Positions 23,818 to 36,849 of a DNA stretch of 47,983 bases are shown here, one piece after another (position 1 is the stretch's first letter; every line of letters starts with the position of its first letter). A program made the translations under genes and the position numbers. The DNA comes from Andreprevotia lacus DSM 23236 (GTDB lineage Bacteria; Pseudomonadota; Gammaproteobacteria; Burkholderiales; Chitinibacteraceae): NCBI RefSeq assembly GCF_900176275.1, contig NZ_FWXD01000027.1:1-47983 (forward strand), in the 5' to 3' direction. Below the pieces are notes generated by a model. That model did no database searches. It was not told where the DNA came from and worked only from the letters and a program-made list of their open reading frames with translations.

Positions 23818-25779
23818 TTAAAAGCTGAAGCGCGTCAGCGGTACTACGGACGGGTTGCGGCCAGTGATCGTGACCGCAATCGTATCGTTGCAGCGGTCCA
23901 GCGTGGTGTTGTTTGGATTGACCGCACTGTTGGTCACTGATGCGCTGCGGAAGGCTCCGCCCAGATACATGCCGTTGCCATAGCGCAACCAGGAACCATC
24001 CTGCATGGCAGCGGTGCAGCTGCTGGTGACCGACCAGGCGTCATTGCTGACATACCAGACCGGGTCGCCGGTGACGTCGTACAGGAAGGCAACGCTGAAT
24101 ACATTGTTTTGCTGTGATTCGAAGAAATAGCCGGTACCGGCCTGGGCAGAATTCCAGTACCAGCCATCCACGTTCGATAGCGTGCTCGTCGGGTTGGCCA
24201 CGCCGCCGCTGACTATGTCAAAGCGTTCAACATTGGTGGTCAAGCCCGGGAGCACCAGGGTGGCATGGCGTGCGTCGCTAAAGGTCAGGCTGACTTGACC
24301 TATCGTGGTCGGAGATGACGGAGATGTGTAGTTGCCGGTCAAGGTCTGACCATTGCGATAGTAAAGCAGATTACCGGTGTAGCTCGTACTGCTCGACATC
24401 GCACCAGTGGATACATACCAGATGGGCTTGCCCTGCGTGTTGTACATGAAGAAGCCAATGAAGGCCTTGCCGTTCCTGATTTCCACCGAGTAACCAACAC
24501 CAGGCTGGCTGCTGTTCCAGTACCAGCCCGATTCCGGTGTGAAGCTGCTGCTGCTTGCGGCAGGAAGATAATTGGCGACGTACTGCCAGGTCTGGTTGAT
24601 TGACGACACCGTATCGGCGTAGTTGGCGACGCCGCAGCGGTCGCCAGCGTTGTCGCAGAGCAGGTTGGGGCTGGAAAACTTGGCGACCTTGGGGAAGTAA
24701 TAACTCATGATGTCGCCGAACACATTGTTGATGCCATAGCCATAGGAATAGCTGTGCGCCGGGGTGAAGCCCGACGAATGCTCGTGATCATGTGCCTGAC
24801 CCAGGTTATGGCCGAGCTCGTGCGCCAGCGTGGTGTCGTCGCAGTAGTAGTTGTCAGCCCGTGTGCCATCGGCGATGACCGAGAAGCCCAGGCTGGGGTC
24901 AAAAAACGACGAGGACAGATTGGGGATCCAGGCCAGGCCGCAATAGTTGCCGCTGGCCGCAGTAAACGGCCGGATCATGGTGACCAGATCGGCATGCACA
25001 TTGTTGCGCTGCGTGCTCAAGCCGGTAAACGGACTGGCGTTGTGATTTGTGATGGCATCCAGCGCGGTGGGTAGATCGTTATCGGGATAGCTCACCTGCT
25101 GCGTCCCGACCAGGCGCAATCTGGCATTGATGCCGCTATCAATATACGCCTGGTTGGTCAGGGCCACGAGGTAGTCAATGCGCTGGCCCGGATTGCCACC
25201 TTGGGCGCTGGCAAAGGCAGGGGTGTAGTACACCAGCAGGTCCAGCGTGCTGTCATTGCCGCTGGCACCGCCGGCAGTAGCCGCTGCCAGCGGTGCCTTG
25301 GCACGGCTGGCAGCACTGGGGCGCGGAATCGCCATGTCGCCTTCGCCGACCGGAGCCGGGTGCAGCTTGTATTGCCACGACGGTGTAACGATCTGCTGGC
25401 CGTTCCGGGTGCTGACCAGCACGTCGCCCGACGGGGTGAGGCAGTGGCCGGTAATGCTGCCCGGATTGTGGGTCAGTACGCAGCGATATGATTTGCCATA
25501 GTCGGCCAGATAGCCGACAAAAGTGCGGTTGCCGCTGCCATGCGCTTCCTCGCGCTCGAAGACCACGGTATAGCTACGGTCGTTTGGTATGGTCAGCGTG
25601 AACTTGCTGCCGGCAGTGCTACTCATGGCCTGCGTGCGGTTGAAGGCGACGGCGTAGCCAGGCAGGGTGTTGTCCATGCCACGCACAATACTGCCAGCCA
25701 GAGGCTTGAACAGCTCTGCCGGGTTGGCCAGGAGCGGCATGGACAGTATTAGAGCACTGCAAGCTAATGCGAGTTTCAT
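23818..25779 (-). CDS. Secreted zinc metalloprotease with twin C-terminal repeats
   Basis: 653 aa. ATG 25779 gives a signal peptide (MKLALACSALILSMPLLA). A propeptide-like region runs to about 170 and is followed by an M12B/reprolysin-like catalytic domain with the zinc motif HELGHNLGQAHD (about 317-328, HExxHxxGxxH/D) and a downstream Met-turn candidate (DIMSYY). Several cysteines suggest disulfides. Two homologous modules follow at about 415-520 and 535-640, each beginning GWYWNS and containing an IWYV/VWYV core. Sec export plus disulfides plus a T2SS locus 9 kb away make it a likely T2SS substrate; that is inference. Monocistronic. Confidence 0.88.
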   Translation of the reverse strand: MKLALACSALILSMPLLANPAELFKPLAGSIVRGMDNTLPGYAVAFNRTQAMSSTAGSKFTLTIPNDRSYTVVFEREEAHGSGNRTFVGYLADYGKSYRCVLTHNPGSITGHCLTPSGDVLVSTRNGQQIVTPSWQYKLHPAPVGEGDMAIPRPSAASRAKAPLAAATAGGASGNDSTLDLLVYYTPAFASAQGGNPGQRIDYLVALTNQAYIDSGINARLRLVGTQQVSYPDNDLPTALDAITNHNASPFTGLSTQRNNVHADLVTMIRPFTAASGNYCGLAWIPNLSSSFFDPSLGFSVIADGTRADNYYCDDTTLAHELGHNLGQAHDHEHSSGFTPAHSYSYGYGINNVFGDIMSYYFPKVAKFSSPNLLCDNAGDRCGVANYADTVSSINQTWQYVANYLPAASSSSFTPESGWYWNSSQPGVGYSVEIRNGKAFIGFFMYNTQGKPIWYVSTGAMSSSTSYTGNLLYYRNGQTLTGNYTSPSSPTTIGQVSLTFSDARHATLVLPGLTTNVERFDIVSGGVANPTSTLSNVDGWYWNSAQAGTGYFFESQQNNVFSVAFLYDVTGDPVWYVSNDAWSVTSSCTAAMQDGSWLRYGNGMYLGGAFRSASVTNSAVNPNNTTLDRCNDTIAVTITGRNPSVVPLTRFSF

Positions 25780-25851
25780 GGCGATCTTGGCTGCTTGGCA
25801 GCGGCAACAGGGAGTGGGGCATTGTGACAAATCCGCCCCGACTCTGCAAAA

Positions 25852-27303
25852 TTACACCAAAACTACATCAAACCTTTCCTGTGTGTAGGCACTTTCGACC
25901 AGCAAATAAATCGGCTTGCCAATGAAATCTGCCAGCTGTGCCAGGCTCGATGATTCCTCGTCGAGGAACAGGTCGATCACGCTTTGCGCGGCCAGGATGC
26001 GGTATTCCTTGGCGTTGAACTGGCGCGCCTCGCGCAGGATTTCGCGCAGGATTTCGTAGCACACCGTCTCGGCGGTCTTGATTTCACCGCGCCCCTGGCA
26101 GGTGGGGCAGGTTTCGCACAGCACATGCGCCAGCGATTCTCGCGTGCGCTTGCGGGTGATTTCGATCAGCCCCAAGCTGGTGAAGCTGCTGATCGTTACC
26201 TTGGTGCGGTCGCGCGACAGGGCTTTTTTCAGCTCATCGAGCACCGCAGTCTTGTGCTCCTCATTATCCATGTCGATGAAGTCGACAATGATGATGCCGC
26301 CCAGATTGCGCAAGCGCAGCTGACGAGCGATCACTTGCGTGGCTTCAAGGTTGGTTTTGAAGATGGTGTCGTCGAACGAACGGGTGCCGACGAAGCCACC
26401 GGTGTTCACGTCGATGGTGGTCATCGCCTCGGTCTGGTCGATGATCAGGTAGCCGCCGAACTTGAGGTTGACCCGGCGGCTGAGTGCACGCTCGATTTCG
26501 GCCTCGACGCCGTATAGTTCCAGCAGCGGGCGCTCGCCGGCGTAATGCTGCACGCGCGGCAGCACGTCCGAGACGAAGGCGGTGGCGAACTCGGTCATCT
26601 TGGCAAAGTTCTCGCGGCTGTCCACCAGCACCGCGTCGGTTTCATCGTTGACCATGTCGCGCAGCACGCGCAACTGCAGCGACAGGTCCTGAAACAGCAG
26701 GCTGGCTGGCGGCAGCGTTTGCGACTTGTGGCGGATATCGGCCCAGATGCGGTTCAGGTACTCGATGTCGGCACGCAGTTCGATATCGGTGGCGTGCTCG
26801 GCCGAGGTGCGGATGATGTAGCCCTGATGCTCGCCATCCAGCAGTTTTTCCATCCGGCCACGCAGTTGCGAGCGCTCGCTGTCGTCCTCGATGCGCTGCG
26901 AAATGCCGATATGGTGCTCCTGTGGCAGGAACACCAGGAAGCGGCCGGCGATGCTGATCTGCGTCGAGAGGCGCGCGCCCTTGGTGCCGATCGGGTCCTT
27001 GATCACCTGCACCAGCACCGGCTGGCCTTCGTGCACCAGCTTTTCGATGCGCAGCACCTCGTTCGGGTGCTGGCGCTGCTCGATCACGTCGGCAATGTGC
27101 AGGAAGGCGGCGCGCTCCAGGCCGATTTCGATAAAGGCCGACTGCATGCCGGGCAGCACGCGCTTGACCACGCCCAGATAGATATTGCCTACCAGTCCAC
27201 GCTGGCTGCTGCGCTCGATATGGATGTCCTGCACCACACCTTCTTCAATGGTGGCGACACGGGTTTCCATCGGGGTGACGTTGACGAGAATCTGTTCTTT
27301 CAC
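25852..27303 (-). CDS. rng: Ribonuclease G
   Basis: 483 aa, close to the usual RNase G length. It starts at GTG 27303 (ILVNVTPMETRVATIEEG), aligning with the family N-terminus. An S1 RNA-binding domain covers about 37-120, followed by the RNase E/G catalytic core with the DNase I-like acidic residues (TIDVNTGGFVG and IIIVDFIDM) and the zinc-link CPTCQGRG. It processes the 5' end of 16S rRNA and degrades mRNA. It is 7 bp after holA and is the last gene of leuS-lptE-holA-rng; in many bacteria rng instead follows maf. Confidence 0.95.
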   Translation of the reverse strand: MKEQILVNVTPMETRVATIEEGVVQDIHIERSSQRGLVGNIYLGVVKRVLPGMQSAFIEIGLERAAFLHIADVIEQRQHPNEVLRIEKLVHEGQPVLVQVIKDPIGTKGARLSTQISIAGRFLVFLPQEHHIGISQRIEDDSERSQLRGRMEKLLDGEHQGYIIRTSAEHATDIELRADIEYLNRIWADIRHKSQTLPPASLLFQDLSLQLRVLRDMVNDETDAVLVDSRENFAKMTEFATAFVSDVLPRVQHYAGERPLLELYGVEAEIERALSRRVNLKFGGYLIIDQTEAMTTIDVNTGGFVGTRSFDDTIFKTNLEATQVIARQLRLRNLGGIIIVDFIDMDNEEHKTAVLDELKKALSRDRTKVTISSFTSLGLIEITRKRTRESLAHVLCETCPTCQGRGEIKTAETVCYEILREILREARQFNAKEYRILAAQSVIDLFLDEESSSLAQLADFIGKPIYLLVESAYTQERFDVVLV

Positions 27304-27310
27304 AATATGC

Positions 27311-28324
27311 TCACGGCTTGACCACGGCCCGACCCATCAAGGCCAGCCCCAGTTGTTTCAATTCGTCCCAGGCATCGCCTTCGCCCACGCCCTTCACCAG
27401 CCGGTCGATCTCGCCTGCATGTGCCAGCGCGGCGCGCAAGGTGCTGGCTTTCACGCGGCCGAGTGCGCCATCGATCAGGCGCTGCTTGTTGCCCCAGATG
27501 CGGTTGTCTTTCATGAGCTGCGGCATGGGCAGCCCGCGCGAACGCCCCTGGCCGATGCGGTACAGCGCGCGCGTTTCCTCGCTCAGTGCCCACAGCACCA
27601 GATGCGGCGCTTCGCCCTCGGCACGCAGTCCGTCCAGCATGCGCACAAAGCGCTCAGCGTCGCCAGACAGCAGTGTTTCGCCTAGCTGGAATACATCGAA
27701 GCGCGCCACATTGGCCACGGCGGCCTGCACGTCCGTAAAGCTGATTTCGCCCTGCGGATAAAGCAGCCCGAGCTTCTGGATTTCCTGATGCGCGGCAAAC
27801 AGATTGCCCTCGACGCGGTCGGCGAGAAAATCCAGCGCCTCGCTACCCAGCCGCTGGCCTTGGGCGACCAGCCGGCCGGTGATCCAGTCCGGCAACTGGT
27901 AGCGCTCGACGGCCTTGGCCTCGATCATCTCGCCGGCGCCCGCCAGCGCCTGGAACCACTTGGCATTCTGCGCGGTGCGATCGAGCTTGGGGCAGATCAC
28001 GATCGTGAGCGTATCGGGCGGCAGATCGCTGCAGAAGGCCTCGATGGCCTTGGCACCTTCCACACCGGGTTTGCCGGTGGTGATGCGCAGCTCCAGCAGC
28101 TTCTGCTCGGCAAACAACGACAGTGAATTGCCGCTCATGCCCAGCCGGCTCCACTGAAAGCCCGGCTCCACCGTCATGACTTCGCGTTCGGTATAACCCT
28201 GGCGGCGCGCGGCATCGCGCAGTTGCTGTGCCGCCTCCTGGGTCAGAAAGGCTTCGTCGCCGTGCAGGGTATAGAGCGGCGCGAGCGGGCCGGCCAGATG
28301 CCGGCCCAGTTGATCAGTGCGCAT
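27311..28324 (-). CDS. holA: DNA polymerase III delta subunit
   Basis: 337 aa; the delta subunit of the clamp loader, which opens the beta clamp. It begins MRTDQLGRHLAGPLAPLYTLHGDE, matching HolA N-termini, with the AAA+-like domain and the clamp-contact region in the first 140 residues and helical domains at the C-terminus. ATG 28324 lies inside the end of lptE (11-bp overlap), the conserved lptE-holA arrangement. A longer frame upstream is the shadow of lptE. Confidence 0.93.
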   Translation of the reverse strand: MRTDQLGRHLAGPLAPLYTLHGDEAFLTQEAAQQLRDAARRQGYTEREVMTVEPGFQWSRLGMSGNSLSLFAEQKLLELRITTGKPGVEGAKAIEAFCSDLPPDTLTIVICPKLDRTAQNAKWFQALAGAGEMIEAKAVERYQLPDWITGRLVAQGQRLGSEALDFLADRVEGNLFAAHQEIQKLGLLYPQGEISFTDVQAAVANVARFDVFQLGETLLSGDAERFVRMLDGLRAEGEAPHLVLWALSEETRALYRIGQGRSRGLPMPQLMKDNRIWGNKQRLIDGALGRVKASTLRAALAHAGEIDRLVKGVGEGDAWDELKQLGLALMGRAVVKP

Positions 28325-28820
28325 CGCTGCTGACGGGGGCCGCGTTGCGGCTGGCGGCGCTGATGCGGCGCAGGATCTGCAGCGCGGCATCTTGCTGCAT
28401 GTTGGCGATCAGTGTGTCGGCCTCGTTGGTCTTGCCGAGCACGTTGTTGTCGTCATAGGTGTAATCGCGATAAAGCGAGATGCTGCCGTTATCGATCAGC
28501 ATCTGTTCGCCCTGCCGCGCCCGAAAATTCACGGTATAAAACAGCCGATACTCGCTCACGCGGCCCAGGCTGGTCAGCGTCAGTACTTGCTGGCGGCTGT
28601 CTTCGCGCAGCACGTCGATCAGCAGGGCATCGGTGGCGGGGGTGTTGAGCAGGGTGATGTGCGGGGTCAGCGACAGCGAATTGCGCACCTGCGCCGCAGT
28701 GCCGCCACCGCCGGTCACGTAGGCGCTGTGCACCAGCAGGTTGGCATCCAGACCGGAGCCGCGCAGATGAAAGCCGCAGCCGGTCAGGGTCAGCAGCAGG
28801 GCAAGCAGCAAGGCACGCAT
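28314..28820 (-). CDS. lptE: LPS assembly lipoprotein LptE
   Basis: 168 aa. ATG 28820 has AGGA 9 bp upstream and gives a lipoprotein signal peptide with lipobox LTGC (Cys15), followed by GFHLRG, the LptE hallmark. The protein plugs the LptD barrel and helps insert LPS in the outer membrane. It follows leuS across a terminator-like hairpin and overlaps holA. A ten-residue longer start is possible but would spoil the signal peptide. Confidence 0.93.
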   Translation of the reverse strand: MRALLLALLLTLTGCGFHLRGSGLDANLLVHSAYVTGGGGTAAQVRNSLSLTPHITLLNTPATDALLIDVLREDSRQQVLTLTSLGRVSEYRLFYTVNFRARQGEQMLIDNGSISLYRDYTYDDNNVLGKTNEADTLIANMQQDAALQILRRISAASRNAAPVSSDAH

Positions 28821-28837
28821 GGTTATTCCTGTTATTG

Positions 28838-28866
28838 AAAAAACCGGCACCGCGAAGGGTGCCGGT
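28838..28866 (-). terminator. Intrinsic terminator or attenuator between leuS and lptE
   Basis: A 9-bp stem (28843-28851 with 28858-28866) with a 6-nt loop is followed by a run of T residues on the minus strand (28843-28838). It lies between the leuS stop and the lptE start, so either lptE-holA-rng has its own promoter or transcription reads through partly. Confidence 0.75.
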
Positions 28867-28874
28867 ATGGGCGA

Positions 28875-31511
<2,637 letters not shown>

Positions 31512-31549
31512 CTATCAAACGTCGGATTATATCTTGCCAGGAGACACCC

Positions 31550-32434
31550 ATGCGTGCCGTATTGCTGTTCATTGCTGCACTAGTCGTCAGCCCGCTGGTA
31601 CTGGCCGATCCCGCCAGGGTGGAGGCGGTGCAATTCCCCGCCTGGGTTGAGCGCGGGGCAGTCAAAAAGCCCTTGTTGCCCGGCCAGGAGTTGGCCGGCG
31701 GGGACCGCATCAGCACCGGGGCTGGCGCGCGCGTTTATCTGTTGCTGCCGGAAGGGAGTCGGGTAAAGCTGGGTGAAAACGCCAGCTTCGTGGTCGAGCG
31801 CATCAATGGTGATGACGGCAAGCGGGGCGTGTTCCGTGCGGCGCTGGGCGTGCTCAAGGGCGCGTTCCGCTTTACCACCGACAGCGTAGCCAAGGACAAC
31901 CGCCGCGAGGTGGACATCCACGTGGCCACCGTCACGGCGGGCATCCGTGGCACTGATCTATGGGGCAAGGCGGCCGACGACAAGGATCTGGTCTGTTTGC
32001 TGGAGGGCAAGATTGCCGTGCACGCCGAGGGGCAGCCCGAGCAGCAGATGGATCAGGCGCTGACTTTCTATGTGGCGCCCAAGGGGCAGGCACCGCTGCC
32101 GGTAGCGCCGGTGGACATGGACAAGCTCAAGCAGTGGGCGACCGAGACCGACCTGGTGGCTTTGGCGGGGGAGAGCCGTCGCAGCGGGGGGTGGCAACTA
32201 CGCCTGGCTCAGCAAAGCCGTCAGGCCGATGCCTTGGCATTGTATGACCAGCTGCGGGCGGCGGGTTACCCGGCCCGCATCCGCACCGTCGGTAGTGGCA
32301 AGAATAAATACTATCGCGTGCTGGTGACTGGCTATGTGTCGCAGGCCGAGGCCCGTGGCGCCGGGCAGCGACTGCAGGCTGTGGTGAATACCCCGCTGCA
32401 ACAGGCCGAGCCGGCGGTGCGCGAGCGCTCTTGA
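31550..32434 (+). CDS. Exported FecR-domain protein with C-terminal SPOR domain
   Basis: 294 aa. AGGAG six bp before ATG 31550 and a signal peptide (MRAVLLFIAALVVSPLVLA) fix the start. Residues about 50-165 form a FecR domain (GDRISTGAGARVYLLLPEGS, TVTAGIRGTDLWG). After a proline/alanine linker, residues about 205-280 form a SPOR fold (GGWQLRLAQQSRQADALALYDQL ... YYRVLVTGYVSQAEA). SPOR domains bind denuded septal peptidoglycan. FecR alone is usually a sensor beta domain. No sigma factor gene lies nearby, so a structural, septum-targeted periplasmic role is more likely than iron signalling. No transmembrane anchor is seen. Confidence 0.8.
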   Translation: MRAVLLFIAALVVSPLVLADPARVEAVQFPAWVERGAVKKPLLPGQELAGGDRISTGAGARVYLLLPEGSRVKLGENASFVVERINGDDGKRGVFRAALGVLKGAFRFTTDSVAKDNRREVDIHVATVTAGIRGTDLWGKAADDKDLVCLLEGKIAVHAEGQPEQQMDQALTFYVAPKGQAPLPVAPVDMDKLKQWATETDLVALAGESRRSGGWQLRLAQQSRQADALALYDQLRAAGYPARIRTVGSGKNKYYRVLVTGYVSQAEARGAGQRLQAVVNTPLQQAEPAVRERS

Positions 32435-32637
32435 TTGGGGTGTGCGGTCATTGCCGGGTATGCTGTGATCTTGAGGTGACCGTGGTCAGGGCTGGGCGCT
32501 TGGCGAGTGGCCCGCATTTTTGAGGGAAGGGCAATTTATGAATTTGTTGCGAGGCCGGCACATACGTCTGGCCGTCAGCACATAGGGGTGTGGAATGGTT
32601 CTGCACAGCTGGCGGCCGGAACTCCAAGGAGTTTTGT

Positions 32638-32865
32638 ATGGCCAAGTCTATGGATCGTGCGCTGCGGCGCCATCACGCTGAGCGCCTCAAACGCAATCGC
32701 CGTTTTTATTACGGTCACGATCTCGCGCTTGATCCGGTGCGGCTGGGGCGGGCGCTGGCAACTGCGGCGGTGTGTTCGTGCTGGATGTGCGGCAATCCGC
32801 GTAAACACTTCGGTGATCGCGGCATACAGGAATTGCGACTGCTGCAGGATGTGGGTGAGGCGTGA
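32638..32865 (+). CDS. Small conserved-type basic protein with CxxC-like motif (75 aa)
   Basis: AAGGAG at 32625-32630 is 7 bp before ATG 32638, deciding this start over a frame beginning at 32590. The protein is strongly basic at the N-terminus (RALRRHHAERLKRNRRFYYG) and has VCSCWMCGNPRKHFGD near the C-terminus, a Cys-x-Cys-x-x-Cys arrangement. I recall similar short unannotated proteins in proteobacteria but know no function. The basic helix plus Cys cluster would fit a nucleic-acid or ribosome-associated role; that is a guess. Followed by the terminator at 32950-32981. Confidence 0.7.
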   Translation: MAKSMDRALRRHHAERLKRNRRFYYGHDLALDPVRLGRALATAAVCSCWMCGNPRKHFGDRGIQELRLLQDVGEA

Positions 32866-32949
32866 CGGATCGTTGTCTCCGTGCTGTGCGGAGGGCGGGT
32901 CTGCATCAGGGTGTGGTGTTTTTGACTTTTGATGCGGATGACGCAAAAA

Positions 32950-32981
32950 CAAAAACAGCGGACCGAAGTCCGCTGTTTTTG
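32950..32981. terminator. Bidirectional terminator between the small gene and tRNA-Pro
   Basis: A 14-bp perfect stem (32950-32963 with 32968-32981) with a CGAA tetraloop, A-rich on its left arm and T-rich on its right. It serves the rightward small gene and the leftward tRNA transcript. Confidence 0.9.
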
Positions 32982-32989
32982 TGATGTCC

Positions 32990-33066
32990 TGGTCGGGGTG
33001 AGAGGATTCGAACCTCCGGCCTCTACGTCCCGAACGTAGCGCTCTACCAGGCTAAGCTACACCCCG
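32990..33066 (-). tRNA. tRNA-Pro, anticodon CGG
   Basis: A 77-nt cloverleaf on the minus strand: acceptor stem 33060-33066 with 32994-33000, anticodon stem CTACG/CGTAG with loop TTCGGGA and anticodon CGG at 33032-33030, T arm with GGTTCGAATCC, and an encoded CCA (32992-32990). The gene ends 9 bp before the terminator. Confidence 0.96.
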
Positions 33067-33132
33067 TCTCGATCAGAGAAGCGCGATTATGGCGAAGGTG
33101 TTTCACCTTGTCAACGCGCGACTTACAATTTT

Positions 33133-34101
33133 TTAGCGGTCGCGCTGCACCGCCAGTTCGGCCAGGATCAGCAGGCTCTGGCGGGCCGGACTGTCAGGCA
33201 GGGTGTCCAGCAGCGCGCGTGCGGCCGCAGCTTCCTGCTGGGCCACGCCGTGGGCATAGTCGAGTGCGCCGCAGGCTTGCACGGCTGCAAGCACGGCAGG
33301 CAGGGCTTCGCGCTGGCCGTTCTGCAGTGCCTCGCGCACCACACTGGCCTGAGCTTCCGTACCGTTGCGCATGGCGTAGATCAGCGGCAGGGTGGGTTTA
33401 CCCTCGGCCAGGTCGTCACCCAGGCTCTTGCCGATGTCGTCCTGCTTGCCCGAGTAATCCAGCACGTCGTCAATGATCTGGAAGGCAGTGCCCAGATGCA
33501 TGCCGTAGCGCGCCAGCTTGTCCTCGGCTTCGGCGGGGGCATCGACCAGAATGGCGCCGAGGCGCGCGGCAGCCTCGAACAGCTTGGCGGTCTTGTACTG
33601 GATGACCTGTACATAGCCGGCTTCGTCGATATCGACGTTGCCGATGTTCATCAGCTGCAGCACTTCGCCTTCGGCAATGATGTTGGTGGCGTCGGCCAGC
33701 ACCTGCATCACGCGCATCGAGTCGCAGCTCACCATCAGCTGGAAAGCGCGCGTATACATGAAGTCGCCCACCAGTACGCTGGCGGCATTGCCGAACAGCG
33801 CGTTGGCGGTGGGGTTGCCGCGCCGCAGGGCGGACTCATCCACCACGTCGTCGTGCAACAGCGTCGAGGTGTGGATGAATTCGATGACCGCCGCCAGCTT
33901 GCGATGGTTTTCGCCCTGATAGCCCATGGCTTGCGCGGCCAGCAGCACCAGCATGGGGCGCAGGCGCTTGCCGCCGCCGCCGACGATGTGCTCGGCGACT
34001 TGGCGGATCAGGACGACATCTGAATACAGTTGGGTGCGGATGATGGCATCGACTGCCTGCATCTCGGCCCCAACGACGGATTTGACGAACTCCAGCGACA
34101 T
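33133..34101 (-). CDS. ispB: Octaprenyl (long-chain polyprenyl) diphosphate synthase
   Basis: 322 aa trans-polyprenyl diphosphate synthase making the ubiquinone side chain. First Asp-rich motif DDVVD at 84-88, second DDVLD at 211-215, and GGGGKRLRP near 41-49 for IPP binding. Small residues (Ser79, Thr80) before the first motif fit a long-chain product. ATG 34101 gives the family N-terminus. It is divergent from rplU, the usual arrangement in beta- and gammaproteobacteria. Confidence 0.95.
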   Translation of the reverse strand: MSLEFVKSVVGAEMQAVDAIIRTQLYSDVVLIRQVAEHIVGGGGKRLRPMLVLLAAQAMGYQGENHRKLAAVIEFIHTSTLLHDDVVDESALRRGNPTANALFGNAASVLVGDFMYTRAFQLMVSCDSMRVMQVLADATNIIAEGEVLQLMNIGNVDIDEAGYVQVIQYKTAKLFEAAARLGAILVDAPAEAEDKLARYGMHLGTAFQIIDDVLDYSGKQDDIGKSLGDDLAEGKPTLPLIYAMRNGTEAQASVVREALQNGQREALPAVLAAVQACGALDYAHGVAQQEAAAARALLDTLPDSPARQSLLILAELAVQRDR

Positions 34102-34208
34102 GCGTTGTTCCGCTGTGGTTGGTTTTTCAAACCGGCGATTTTAGCACGGATCGGCTTGTTGCAGCCCGCGCCGCACGTCTGTGCGTGGCTGCAAAGTGCA
34201 ATAAGTAA

Positions 34209-34237
34209 TTGACGTAGCAGGAAGTCTTGTTTAGAGT
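34209..34237 (+). promoter_or_regulatory. Predicted sigma-70 promoter of rplU-rpmA
   Basis: TTGACG at 34209-34214 and TAGAGT at 34232-34237 are separated by 17 bp. The predicted leader is about 80 nt. It contains a short GC-rich inverted repeat (around 34247-34263) and ends in a GGAG ribosome site before ATG 34326. Confidence 0.55.
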
Positions 34238-34325
34238 GCTTGGTTTCCCGCGTTGGGCGGGAGGCGTCGTGCTCGCCGCAAGGCCGGGTGCAGCGTTTTC
34301 GAGCACAAACTCTTTGGAGCTTGTT

Positions 34326-34640
34326 ATGTCTTATGCAGTCGTAAAAACCGGTGGCAAGCAGTATAAAGTTGCTATCGGCGAAAAACTCAAAGTAGAACAG
34401 ATTACTGCAGACATCGACAGCCAGATCGTACTGAATGAAGTATTGATGGTGGCAAACGGTGATGCAGTGACCATTGGCGCGCCCCTGGTGGCTGGCGCTA
34501 CAGTCAAGGCAACGGTGATCTCGCAAGGTCGTCACGACAAGGTTCGCATTTTCAAGATGCGCCGTCGCAAGCACTACCAGAAGCGTCAGGGCCACCGTCA
34601 GAACTACACCGAAATCCGCATCGACGCGATCGAAGCGTAA
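34326..34640 (+). CDS. rplU: 50S ribosomal protein L21
   Basis: 104 aa, the expected length. It starts [15 protein letters not shown] with GGAG 8 bp upstream and contains the conserved C-terminal [20 protein letters not shown], which binds 23S rRNA. A longer frame upstream of ATG 34326 is leader sequence. First gene of rplU-rpmA, 17 bp before rpmA. Confidence 0.98.
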   Translation: MSYAVVKTGGKQYKVAIGEKLKVEQITADIDSQIVLNEVLMVANGDAVTIGAPLVAGATVKATVISQGRHDKVRIFKMRRRKHYQKRQGHRQNYTEIRIDAIEA

Positions 34641-34657
34641 TCAGGAGCTAACATACC

Positions 34658-34930
34658 ATGGCACACAAAAAAGCTGGCGGTAGTTCCCGTAACGGCCGCG
34701 ACTCACAAGCAAAACGACTGGGTATCAAGGTATATGGCGGCGAGCTGATTCCGGCTGGCTCCATCATCGTGCGTCAGCGCGGTACCGAGTTCCACCCGGG
34801 CGAAAACGTCGGCATCGGCAAGGATCACACCTTGTTCGCCCTCGTTGACGGCTACGTCAAGTACGCAATCAAGGGTGCTGCCAAGCGTCGCACCGTGACC
34901 GTGCTGCCGTACACCGGCGAAGAAGCTTGA
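34658..34930 (+). CDS. rpmA: 50S ribosomal protein L27
   Basis: 90 aa with the family N-terminus [20 protein letters not shown], which reaches into the peptidyl-transferase centre, and KVYGGE and [11 protein letters not shown] later. AGGAG lies about 10 bp before the ATG. Followed by an intrinsic terminator 22 bp downstream. Confidence 0.98.
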   Translation: MAHKKAGGSSRNGRDSQAKRLGIKVYGGELIPAGSIIVRQRGTEFHPGENVGIGKDHTLFALVDGYVKYAIKGAAKRRTVTVLPYTGEEA

Positions 34931-34952
34931 TCGGTTTCTTCCGGTTCGAAAG

Positions 34953-34980
34953 AAGCCCTATCCTGCGATAGGGCTTTTTT
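34953..34980 (+). terminator. Intrinsic terminator after rpmA
   Basis: A 10-bp stem (34953-34962 with 34967-34976) with a 4-nt loop CTGC, followed by T residues to 34980. It ends only 13 bp before the ATG of the next gene on the same strand. Confidence 0.85.
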
Positions 34981-34993
34981 GTTTCTGGTGACG

Positions 34994-36831
<1,838 letters not shown>

Positions 36832-36849
36832 TTCCGGCCGCTGTACGCC

